This document shows positions 30,507 through 42,311 of a DNA stretch of 64,000 nt, piece after piece; positions within the stretch are counted from its first letter, which is position 1; every line of letters begins with the position of its first letter. A model generated the notes under the pieces. That model saw only the letters and a program-made list of their open reading frames with translations. It was not told the DNA's origin and did no database searches. This DNA is from Mikania micrantha (taxonomy: Eukaryota; Streptophyta; Magnoliopsida; Asterales; Asteraceae), in the NCBI GenBank assembly GCA_009363875.1, contig CM018696.1, positions 94,666,545 to 94,730,544 of the forward strand. Reading direction: 5' to 3'. A program made the translations under genes and the position numbers.

Positions 30507-33218
30507 TGTAACACCCAAAATCCATACACGCATACACGTGTCAAAAATAGGTCCCAGTTAAGTTTTAACTCAAAATTTTATCAAATATTTATGCGGAAGC
30601 GTCAAAAACCTTTTTATTTGTATTATGTACTTAATTAATTATTAATTACATTCACAAATCATCATACAATCATTTGTATGAAACCCAACAACCAAAATTT
30701 TCATAATGTTTGATCTTTACAAAAGAAGTGCCCGATCATTAGCTCCAAATGCACACCTATTTTTGACCTGCAAACACCACATATATGCTCACAATTAGTT
30801 CATATGAACTAAGTAAATCACCCATCTAAAGCCCCGAACAAGTATGGTTAATCATAAGAAAGTTACAAAAATTCTGCAGTTGGGCGTATGGGTTGGGCGT
30901 ATGACTGGGCGTTGGCAGAAACTGCTGGGCGTATGGTAACCTGACTGGGCGTATGGTACGCCAGACCTGTATCAGCAAACCCAAATTTGCTGTTTTAAGC
31001 CGTTTTGAGCGTTTCTGACCATTCTTTTTCCCTAGTTTTCACCCAAATGAACCCAAACACATATATTTGATATTTATGCACATTTGCAACATCAAATCAC
31101 TCAAATATATGTAACAAAATTCAACTTAGATTCAATAATTCTAAATTTAAATTGTTAACGGGTCAAAACCACCCAATTACATACCAAGCCTTTGTTATGA
31201 TGCTCTCACACATGTACTTTCATCATAACTTTAAAATCCTACTACCGAACTATAATGGATAGTATTCAACCATTGTTATGATGTTCTCACTCGAGTCCTT
31301 CCACCATAACACTATCATATTGTTACCACAACTAGTGGCTAACATTTAACCATTATTATGATGTTCTCTCTCAAGTCCTTCCATCATAACATTTCCATAT
31401 CACTACCACAATCTAGTGGTTAGTATTCAATATTGTTATGATGTTCACACGCTAGTACTTCCATCATAACATTACAAAATAATTCATACTATGATGTTCT
31501 CACTCAAGTTCTTCCATCATAGATTTCCACCATAAGGAAATCAACTACAAGTTTATTTAAGTTCAAAGGTTAATACCATGGTATTCACCCACCGGTACTT
31601 CTACCATAGTTTTACTTAACCACCATATACTCAATTTCATTATCAATAACCATATCCACAATAAACATAATAAGTCATATTGACCAACAATCCCATTATG
31701 CAATCAACACAATCAATCTATGAAATCAATCAATTCATAATTAATCCAATTCAAGTATGAATTCAACAATTCATAGCTAATTCCATTCAAATATGAATTT
31801 AACAATTCATAATCCATTCAACTCAATTAATGGACTACCCATAATCACAATCTCACATTTTGATATATATATATATATGCATAGTTTGACCAAATAAGCC
31901 AAACCACACAACCAAACTCAATTTCTTTATGAATTTAACAATTCATAACCAATTTAATTCAATTGTGAGACTAGCTCATCAATTAACACTCAACGTCATT
32001 GCCATTAATCACAACTCAAACATAAATTAGATATGCACAGTTTGACTAAATAAGTCAAACTGCACAATCAACAACACCTATGAACCAAACCATTCATAGC
32101 CAAACCAATTTAATTAGTAGACTATTACTACATCACAAATATGGTGTTTAGCAAGTTAGGTAACTTACCTTAGCACTAGGATTAGAGATTAACAAATAAT
32201 GATTTGCCTTCTCTTTGACTTTCCTTTGCACTTCCAATACCACCACCTATTTCACAACAAATTTCAATCTTCTTAACTAATATTTTAGTTAAGATTGACA
32301 TAGACTTATCTAACTCAACAAATTTGCTATCCAACTACCAATTTCACAATCAAAATCACTTTGAACAAATTTCATGGTTTAATTCACCAATTTTGACAAA
32401 AAGTCAATCTATTGACATTTCAACAAACAATTGGTGTGCATCATTCAATTTCACTATTCTTGTTAATGTTTAAACATTAACCAATCCCACTCATAATCTC
32501 CAAAATCACCAATTCATCCTTTTTATACAAAGATTAATCAAAATTGATGCATAACACATCCAAAACCATGATTTAATCATCCTCCTAGTTATCAAACATA
32601 ATCATATGGGTTTTCTCCATAACTTCTCAATTTACCCAAATCCCATACAAATCATTCTCAACCAAAATTGATAATAACTAGTAGTTTGATTGTTTCAAAC
32701 TCATAATAAACATCCCTTCACATTTTATAACCCATTTAAACAACCAATTTCAAGATTTAAGATAAAACCCACTTCTTGTTCATCACGTGAACTTATAACC
32801 AACATCAAGATTGGAGTTTAAATCACTTACAACATGTTTGCCAACACTTAAACATAGGATTAGAAGCTTCAATCTCTAGTTTGTTGACCACCAAACCCAC
32901 AAATTTGGAAGCTAGGGCTTGAAGCCCTTTCTTCTCTTCTTGGTTCTTCACGTAAACACACACATACACAATATAGAAATATCTTGAAATGTTGACTCAA
33001 GTCAACATTTATTACATCTAAATACAAGTTTGAGGGTTTGACAACTTTAACCCCTCAAGCTTTTAAACTAGTTAACTCACTTAACCAACCAAATCAAGTT
33101 AGTTACTAGTTAACCCTAATACCCCAAATATTATTATATTATTATCTCAACATAATTTTATAAACATAATAACGTTTATTTATTAAAACACAAGTGACCG
33201 TTGAAACCGGTCGTTACA
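30507..33218 (-). mobile_element. Gypsy-type LTR (2.7 kb), copy 1, 3' LTR of a minus-strand element
   Basis: The ends are TGTAACACCCAAAATCC and ACCGGTCGTTACA (TG...CA). On the minus strand the sequence just before it reads GGGGAGGAGATT, a polypurine tract, preceded by codons GFGDETFVRGGDL and a stop, the usual end of chromovirus (Tekay/Del-like) pol. So it is a 3' LTR with the element extending to the right. It includes GGCGTATG-type palindromic words at 30880-30967 and a series of TTATGATGTTCTC...CATCATAA hairpins at 31196-31630. Confidence 0.85.
31196..31630. repeat. Diverged tandem hairpins TTATGATG...CATCATAA
   Basis: About five units, most spaced 85-110 bp (one about 60 bp), each with TTATGATGTTCTCACTC followed by CTTCCAYCATAA, so each can fold into a short stem. 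The same unit appears in opposite orientation in the solo LTR at 54767 (for example CTATGGTGGAAGTAC...GAACACCATAG near 56190). An identical array is in the second large repeat at 37631-38067. Confidence 0.8.
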
Positions 33219-36200
33219 AATCTCCTCCCCTTACAAAGGTTTCGTCCCCGAAACCTGTTTACATCTCAAAGAAAATGTGAGTAATATTTCATTATCTCAC
33301 TCTATTTCTTTTAACGTAATTCAATATAGTGTAAATTTCCAATTCATCAATTAGTATATAAGCGGATTCATCCGCCCATTACTTCCTCAACTACAACAAA
33401 TGCTATCAAATCATTTGATAACATGATTTAAACTAAGTCTTCTTAAAGACTTTAACTCCTCCTAACTTCCTATTGTTCATAACCCTAACATAGCTTCAAT
33501 GGAAACTATAAACAACTCACTATTTGAGTTTACTCAACTAATTAAAATTCAAAATTCATCATTCAAATCTCTATTATCACGCATCATTGTGATTAAATCT
33601 TTACGCATTCTCAAATCCTATTACTTGAGTTATCATCAAACTCATCCATAGTTTGAGCAATTTGACTTTTTAAGTCAAACTTTGATCAAATCCAATTCTA
33701 CACATATAATCAATCATATAACTATCGCATATCAATTAATTTTCTTAAGTATTTCATAATTATATGAAATCATCATACTTAAGATTTACATATTAATCCA
33801 CATAACATGTTATTTGGTTTGACTTTGTTAATTCAAACCACATCATACAATCAAGTATATTTCTATACACTTCTTTCACCTCTCATTAGAACAATCACCT
33901 AATAATTCATTCCATCATATGTATAAATACCATTTATACATATCTTAGGTATCCTATTTCTTTATAAATAGGCATAATTTTGACTTTTTAAAATCAAACA
34001 TCACATAAGGTCAATTTGACTCACTCAACAATCATATAACTTAACATATGAATTGTTCCACTTTTTAATCATCATATGGTTAATTGGTTTGATTTCTTAT
34101 CTTCTCCAACTTTATATACCATATGATTTATTCCATTGTATCATACACCCTCCTACCATCAATTATTTACTTATTCTACTCTTTACTTTGACTTTCATTA
34201 GTCAAACATATATCTTACAACCAAATGATAAAAAAAAATCAAATTTCAATTAGTAGGCTTAACCTAATATACATATATAGTGTTTGTAAGTTAAGTTACT
34301 TACTATTTCATCTATGGTGTTCTCCCTCCGGTATTTCCACCATATAATACCAATTAATTCAACATTTCATGCTAATACACTCAATATATTAGTATTTCGT
34401 TTTGCTTGTTACCAATGGTTCATGTGCACTTAAATCAATAGAATCAATTAATTATGAACCCAAGAATTTACATAACCAACTATGACCATCACCATTATGG
34501 GATGTTCAATTTACAAATTTCAAAACACTACTAAACACTTATCAAGTAGTCATTTAATCAACACAATAATTCTTGCATATCAATCTATACCAACAAATAC
34601 GGAGCTTTAGCAATTTTCTTTGCACCATAAGCTAAATCAATTTATATGATATCACCAACAACCAATTCACTAGCATAAATGAATATGTACTACAAGTATT
34701 TGCCACATAATCACATTATGTCCATACTTGTTTCTATTATCCACATTTCATATTCATTATGGTTTTCTTCACTTATGCATAATATATCAATTCCTGAAAG
34801 TCCAATGTTATATGGATGATGTTAACAGGCACTGATTATTTTATAATGTCATAACCAGTTGAAAACATCAATATAACAATCAAACTGTCTTACACAACCC
34901 TATTTGTATTCTTTAGTGATTTACTAAGGTATTAAACCCATATCACGAGATGTGATTACTCTTTTTCAACTCATGATAATGGTATCACATACAGAATACA
35001 TTACTCATTTATATCCTCATCCTATCACACAAGGATAGTTCAATTCAAGAAATTCACAAACTTCTTATTATACCAATCAAATAATCACATCAATCAACAA
35101 ACATGTATTAGCTATAGCTTCTTTCAAGTAAAGCATAAGCAAATTTTAAAATCACATGTTTATAGTAACAATTTCATTTGTTATGACATTTATGTCAAAA
35201 CATGAAATAGTGTATAATAACATCAAGTGTTGAAATACTTTATTTTACTTAAGGCATATCAAGCCCATAACACTTTAAATTTTTTTTTAATCAATAATGA
35301 CTTATGACACTTATGCCAAAATGTATAAGTCATTTCTCATTCTACCTCATGTTCCCAACAATTTCAATCACATAATCATTTTCACATGTCAATGCTCAAA
35401 TGATTTATTATGTATATTAACATATACTTACATCCCAAATGTCTTTAAGGATAATCAAGGTATCCTAAGATATATATCATAACTCAACTATTGTCAAATT
35501 TCAATTCTTTAGAACTCAAATTCTAATTAAACATAGCATTACATATAATCATGTAATCAACTTCTCACATCATATGTTTTCAAAAAGAGAGGTCCACACC
35601 TTCGTGGATCATTCACAAACAAATATCATGTCCAATTGGCATGTTCAATTACTTGCATCATTAAGCAAGTCAATGGGTCATAGTCTCCCATAATAACACA
35701 TTCAAGTATACTATTTCATATACCAACCAACTACTTAAATTAACAAGTAGTTTCAAACATGAGTGTCCTTCATCTAGGTGGATCACCCCAAATCATATCC
35801 ATCTTTATCAATTTCTTTCTGCACGAATGCATATTATATCAAACACCACTCCCCCGTGGTCTTACAATAAATTATTTAACCAATATTTAAATAACAATTG
35901 TATAAAATCACATGTACCCAAGCAATCATTAACAACCTTATCATGTTGTATTGTTTACATCATAAAGGGTCTTTTTTTTTATTTGACCATATAGTGTAAA
36001 CAAACACCAATGTCAATTCATCTGACTAATTTCTCACCCTCATTACCAAAATCAACTCATTAAATTAACCATTTAACCCACCCGTTCGTGGATTACCCCA
36101 ACGCCACATCAATCTGGACTTACATGTCAAATCAATGCCATTTCAATATGGACTTACATGATAAACCAATGCCACACACGTGTGGTCTTATATGACAAAT

Positions 36201-36801
36201 ACAATGCCACTCACCAGTGGTCTTCCATAACAAATTTCAATTTTAACACCACTCAGCGGTGGTTTTACATAACAATTTCAATGCCTTTTCAATATGGACT
36301 TTCATGATAAACCAATGCCACACACATGTGGTCTTTCATGTTTCACCACACAAATGTGGTTTATCACCCAAATGCCATTCACAATGGTCTTATATTAAAT
36401 TTCTCACCAATTTCTCGTGTCAATTGTTATAAAACACATAATGACACTATCACAAGTTATGCAACTATGTCATACATTCACCAATTTCATCAAGACTCAG
36501 TTAGTAAGTCAACATTCAATTCACAAAATCAAAATTTAGGTGCACAAGTGCACACTTTACTACTAACCATAACCCAAGTCTTAGTGATCGTACAATCACT
36601 TTTCAAACCAATTCCTAACCCCTTACCTAATTTCAATGACCTAAAATCAAATGGTTTCCATAAGACTTCGTTTATATCATGCGTGCACTAATACGTTGGC
36701 CAGACGTAATGGTACATACATCATATATTCGCTTCCTTATTTCCTCCATTTCACACTTAGGACAAAGATTTAGGCTCAAAATAATCAATCAACATCAATT
36801 C
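33219..36801 (-). mobile_element. Noncoding internal region of the gypsy-type element, with polypurine tract
   Basis: Immediately next to the LTR is the polypurine tract (plus 33219-33230, AATCTCCTCCCC) and about 13 codons of the pol C-terminus on the minus strand. Beyond that, 3.5 kb of AT-rich sequence contains no reverse transcriptase, integrase or gag that I can see, and no 5' LTR or primer site. Part of it (up to 35031) is also present in copy 2. The element is a non-autonomous or gutted derivative. Confidence 0.65.
36172..36387. repeat. Array of CCAC...GTGG short hairpins
   Basis: At roughly 30-60-bp spacing: CCACACACGTGTGG (36172), CCACTCACCAGTGG, CCACTCAGCGGTGG, CCACACACATGTGG, CCACACAAATGTGG and CCATTCACAATGG (36375). 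Most follow the word AATGC or ACA and precede TCTTAYAT or TTTTACAT. The stem is kept while its bases and loop change. The region lies only in the 1.77 kb between the two large repeats. Confidence 0.8.
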
Positions 36802-39800
36802 AAGTTCCAATCAATTTTTGTAATGTTTTCCTACAAAAGTTAAGTGAATCTACAACATTATACAATTATTAGCTTAATCATATTATTTACAAAATAAGCA
36901 ACTCAATATAATTACAAAAATAAAAAAGAAGAAGGCGTTCCTGTAACACCCAAAATCCATACACGCATACACGTGTCAAAAATAGGTCCCGGTTAAGTTT
37001 TAACTCAAAATTTTATCAAATATTTATGCGGAAGCGTCAAAAACCTTTTTATTTGTATTATGTACTTAATTAATTATTAATTACATTCACAAATCATCAT
37101 ACAATCATTTGTATGAAACCCAACAACCAAAATTTTCATAATGTTTGATCTTTACAAAAGAAGTGCCCGATCATTAGCTCCAAATGCACACCTATTTTTG
37201 ACCTGCAAACACCACATATATGCTCACAATTAGTTCATATGAACTAAGTAAATCACCCATCTAAAGCCCCGAACAAGTATGGTTAATCATAAGAAAGTTA
37301 CAAAAATTCTGCAGTTGGGCGTATGGGTTGGGCGTATGACTGGGCGTTGGCAGAAACTGCTGGGCGTATGGTAACCTGACTGGGCGTATGGTACGCCAGA
37401 CCTGTATCAGCAAACCCAAATTTGCTGTTTTAAGCCGTTTTGAGCGTTTCTGACCATTCTTTTTCCCTAGTTTTCACCCAAATGAACCCAAACACATATA
37501 TTTGATATTTATGCACATTTGCAACATCAAATCACTCAAATATATGTAACAAAATTCAACTTAGATTCAATAATTCTAAATTTAAATTGTTAACGGGTCA
37601 AAACCACCCAATTACATACCAAGCCTTTGTTATGATGCTCTCACACATGTACTTTCATCATAACTTTAAAATCCTACTACCGAACTATAATGGATAGTAT
37701 TCAACCATTGTTATGATGTTCTCACTCGAGTCCTTCCACCATAACACTATCATATTGTTACCACAACTAGTGGCTAACATTTAACCATTATTATGATGTT
37801 CTCTCTCAAGTCCTTCCATCATAACATTTCCATATCACTACCACAATCTAGTGGTTAGTATTCAATATTGTTATGATGTTCACACGCTAGTACTTCCATC
37901 ATAACATTACAAAATAATTCATACTATGATGTTCTCACTCAAGTTCTTCCATCATAGATTTCCACCATAAGGAAATCAACTACAAGTTTATTTAAGTTCA
38001 AAGGTTAATACCATGGTATTCACCCACCGGTACTTCTACCATAGTTTTACTTAACCACCATATACTCAATTTCATTATCAATAACCATATCCACAATAAA
38101 CATAATAAGTCATATTGACCAACAATCCCATTATGCAATCAACACAATCAATCTATGAAATCAATCAATTCATAATTAATCCAATTCAAGTATGAATTCA
38201 ACAATTCATAGCTAATTCCATTCAAATATGAATTTAACAATTCATAATCCATTCAACTCAATTAATGGACTACCCATAATCACAATCTCACATTTTGATA
38301 TATATATATATATATGCATAGTTTGACCAAATAAGCCAAACCACACAACCAAACTCAATTTCTTTATGAATTTAACAATTCATAACCAATTTAATTCAAT
38401 TGTGAGACTAGCTCATCAATTAACACTCAACGTCATTGCCATTAATCACAACTCAAACATAAATTAGATATGCACAGTTTGACTAAATAAGTCAAACTGC
38501 ACAATCAACAACACCTATGAACCAAACCATTCATAGCCAAACCAATTTAATTAGTAGACTATTACTACATCACAAATATGGTGTTTAGCAAGTTAGGTAA
38601 CTTACCTTAGCACTAGGATTAGAGATTAACAAATAATGATTTGCCTTCTCTTTGACTTTCCTTTGCACTTCCAATACCACCACCTATTTCACAACAAATT
38701 TCAATCTTCTTAACTAATATTTTAGTTAAGATTGACATAGACTTATCTAACTCAACAAATTTGCTATCCAACTACCAATTTCACAATCAAAATCACTTTG
38801 AACAAATTTCATGGTTTAATTCACCAATTTTGACAAAAAGTCAATCTATTGACATTTCAACAAACAATTGGTGTGCATCATTCAATTTCACTATTCTTGT
38901 TAATGTTTAAACATTAACCAATCCCACTCATAATCTCCAAAATCACCAATTCATCCTTTTTATACAAAGATTAATCAAAATTGATGCATAACACATCCAA
39001 AACCATGATTTAATCATCCTCCTAGTTATCAAACATAATCATATGGGTTTTCTCCATAACTTCTCAATTTACCCAAATCCCATACAAATCATTCTCAACC
39101 AAAATTGATAATAACTAGTAGTTTGATTGTTTCAAACTCATAATAAACATCCCTTCACATTTTATAACCCATTTAAACAACCAATTTCAAGATTTAAGAT
39201 AAAACCCACTTCTTGTTCATCACGTGAACTTATAACCAACATCAAGATTGGAGTTTAAATCACTTACAACATGTTTGCCAACACTTAAACATAGGATTAG
39301 AAGCTTCAATCTCTAGTTTGTTGACCACCAAACCCACAAATTTGGAAGCTAGGGCTTGAAGCCCTTTCTTCTCTTCTTGGTTCTTCACGTAAACACACAC
39401 ATACACAATATAGAAATATCTTGAAATGTTGACTCAAGTCAACATTTATTACATCTAAATACAAGTTTGAGGGTTTGACAACTTTAACCCCTCAAGCTTT
39501 TAAACTAGTTAACTCACTTAACCAACCAAATCAAGTTAGTTACTAGTTAACCCTAATACCCCAAATATTATTATATTATTATCTCAACATAATTTTATAA
39601 ACATAATAACGTTTATTTATTAAAACACAAGTGACCGTTGAAACCGGTCGTTACAAATCTCCTCCCCTTACAAAGGTTTCGTCCCCGAAACCTGTTTACA
39701 TCTCAAAGAAAATGTGAGTAATATTTCATTATCTCACTCTATTTCTTTTAACGTAATTCAATATAGTGTAAATTTCCAATTCATCAATTAGTATATAAGC

Positions 39801-41468
39801 GGATTCATCCGCCCATTACTTCCTCAACTACAACAAATGCTATCAAATCATTTGATAACATGATTTAAACTAAGTCTTCTTAAAGACTTTAACTCCTCCT
39901 AACTTCCTATTGTTCATAACCCTAACATAGCTTCAATGGAAACTATAAACAACTCACTATTTGAGTTTACTCAACTAATTAAAATTCAAAATTCATCATT
40001 CAAATCTCTATTATCACGCATCATTGTGATTAAATCTTTACGCATTCTCAAATCCTATTACTTGAGTTATCATCAAACTCATCCATAGTTTGAGCAATTT
40101 GACTTTTTAAGTCAAACTTTGATCAAATCCAATTCTACACATATAATCAATCATATAACTATCGCATATCAATTAATTTTCTTAAGTATTTCATAATTAT
40201 ATGAAATCATCATACTTAAGATTTACATATTAATCCACATAACATGTTATTTGGTTTGACTTTGTTAATTCAAACCACATCATACAATCAAGTATATTTC
40301 TATACACTTCTTTCACCTCTCATTAGAACAATCACCTAATAATTCATTCCATCATATGTATAAATACCATTTATACATATCTTAGGTATCCTATTTCTTT
40401 ATAAATAGGCATAATTTTGACTTTTTAAAATCAAACATCACATAAGGTCAATTTGACTCACTCAACAATCATATAACTTAACATATGAATTGTTCCACTT
40501 TTTAATCATCATATGGTTAATTGGTTTGATTTCTTATCTTCTCCAACTTTATATACCATATGATTTATTCCATTGTATCATACACCCTCCTACCATCAAT
40601 TATTTACTTATTCTACTCTTTACTTTGACTTTCATTAGTCAAACATATATCTTACAACCAAATGATAAAAAAAAATCAAATTTCAATTAGTAGGCTTAAC
40701 CTAATATACATATATAGTGTTTGTAAGTTAAGTTACTTACTATTTCATCTATGGTGTTCTCCCTCCGGTATTTCCACCATATAATACCAATTAATTCAAC
40801 ATTTCATGCTAATACACTCAATATATTAGTATTTCGTTTTGCTTGTTACCAATGGTTCATGTGCACTTAAATCAATAGAATCAATTAATTATGAACCCAA
40901 GAATTTACATAACCAACTATGACCATCACCATTATGGGATGTTCAATTTACAAATTTCAAAACACTACTAAACACTTATCAAGTAGTCATTTAATCAACA
41001 CAATAATTCTTGCATATCAATCTATACCAACAAATACGGAGCTTTAGCAATTTTCTTTGCACCATAAGCTAAATCAATTTATATGATATCACCAACAACC
41101 AATTCACTAGCATAAATGAATATGTACTACAAGTATTTGCCACATAATCACATTATGTCCATACTTGTTTCTATTATCCACATTTCATATTCATTATGGT
41201 TTTCTTCACTTATGCATAATATATCAATTCCTGAAAGTCCAATGTTATATGGATGATGTTAACAGGCACTGATTATTTTATAATGTCATAACCAGTTGAA
41301 AACATCAATATAACAATCAAACTGTCTTACACAACCCTATTTGTATTCTTTAGTGATTTACTAAGGTATTAAACCCATATCACGAGATGTGATTACTCTT
41401 TTTCAACTCATGATAATGGTATCACATACAGAATACATTACTCATTTATATCCTCATCCTATCACACA
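36802..41468. repeat. Large direct repeat, copy 2 (4667 bp)
   Basis: It starts at AAGTTCCAATCAATTTTTG, joined directly to the unique internal sequence (junction CATCAATTC/AAGTTCC), and ends at CCTATCACACA, where copy 1 continues with AGGATAG and copy 2 with TTTTGCCC. It matches 30367-35031 essentially base for base. Confidence 0.97.
36942..39655 (-). mobile_element. Gypsy-type LTR, copy 2
   Basis: Same ends, same polypurine tract and pol terminus beside it (39656 onward) as the LTR at 30507-33218. Because host flank sits on its left in both copies, it is a second copy of the same 3' LTR and not the 5' partner. Confidence 0.85.
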
Positions 41469-41998
41469 TTTTGCCCTAATTATAGTCCCTTCTATTGCAA
41501 TCAAACCCAAATGGATGAACAAATTTGGTCAAAATCCCAGTTATCAATTGAGATTTTTGGATTGGGGTCATTAGCATAAAAAGAAAAAAAAAGAACGATT
41601 CGTAACGGATATTTATGTAAGAGGGAGCGACAAGCAATTCGTGAGAATGAGAAGAGTATAACGCCATTAGAATGAATCATCAAGGGTTGCAATTTTAATA
41701 GAAACAACAGCTGGAAATGGAGAGTTATATCCGATCGAAATCAACGATGGTGTTTAGGAGGGGGATTACAGGGAAGCAGTGATGTCGGTAGAAGGAAAAG
41801 GAGGATGGAACTGCTTGGTAACCATAGGAGCATATGAGAGAGGTTGTGAAACTACTAGAAACCACCCAGAAACCGCCCAACTACCTATTTTAAACGGCCT
41901 AGATTTAGTTTCATTTTATTTAGATGGTTCAAATTGCTCTTCATAGCAGTTGATAAAACCGGAAACTGTATATATATATATATAATAATACAACATCC
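41469..41998. other. Unique DNA between the duplication and the MULE
   Basis: It begins TTTTGCCCTAATTATAG and holds no convincing gene. A TA run is at about 41969-41984. Bases 41999-42007 (AATCCATTA) are the MULE target duplication. Confidence 0.55.
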
Positions 41999-42007
41999 AA
42001 TCCATTA

Positions 42008-42157
42008 GAGTTAAATGCCAAAATGGTCCTTGTGTTTATATCAAAAATGCCAATTTAGTCCCTAATTAATTTTTGTTGCCATTTTAGTCCTTGTGTTTCA
42101 GATTTTTTGCCAATGTAGTCCTTCCGTCTAAATTTGAAGACGGAATCTGTTAACTAA
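42008..42157. repeat. Left TIR of the MULE
   Basis: It contains the phrase AATTTAGTCC and the self-complementary core TCCGTCTAAATTTGAAGACGGA, which in the left TIR is an exact stem-loop. It likely holds the transposase binding site and the promoter of the transposase gene. Confidence 0.93.
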
Positions 42158-42311
42158 CATCATGTGCAAAGCACGATTGGGGTAATTTAGTCCTTTCACG
42201 TTTGTAATATCTCACCTTTTCTTAAAATGTATCTTCTCCCTCGTTTCCCAACTGACATTTCTCCGACTGTAGCCCTAGACTAGTTCATAGTTCATCGACA
42301 ACCGCATAAAA

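Larger units (their letters stand above)
30367..35031. repeat. Large direct repeat, copy 1 (4665 bp)
   Basis: The sequence 30367-35031 recurs at 36802-41468. The only differences I noticed are A30556 against G36991 and one extra TA unit in copy 2 (near 31864 against 38299). The repeated unit contains 140 bp of flank, the whole 2.7-kb LTR and 1.8 kb of internal sequence. Because it extends past the LTR on both sides, it is not an ordinary LTR pair. Confidence 0.97.

Noticed and set aside
36172..36387. CRISPR-like array
   Set aside because: Units are imperfect, spacing varies, stems change sequence and the genome is a plant nuclear one.
30507..39655. The two 2.7-kb LTR copies as the 5' and 3' LTRs of one element
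   Set aside because: The identity extends 140 bp beyond the LTR on the left and 1.8 kb on the right, so the duplication is segmental; both are copies of the same 3' LTR.
34053..40690. Two identical 66-residue frames at 34053 and 40490
   Set aside because: They are identical because they lie in the large duplication. The sequence is AT-rich internal LTR-element DNA with no protein features.
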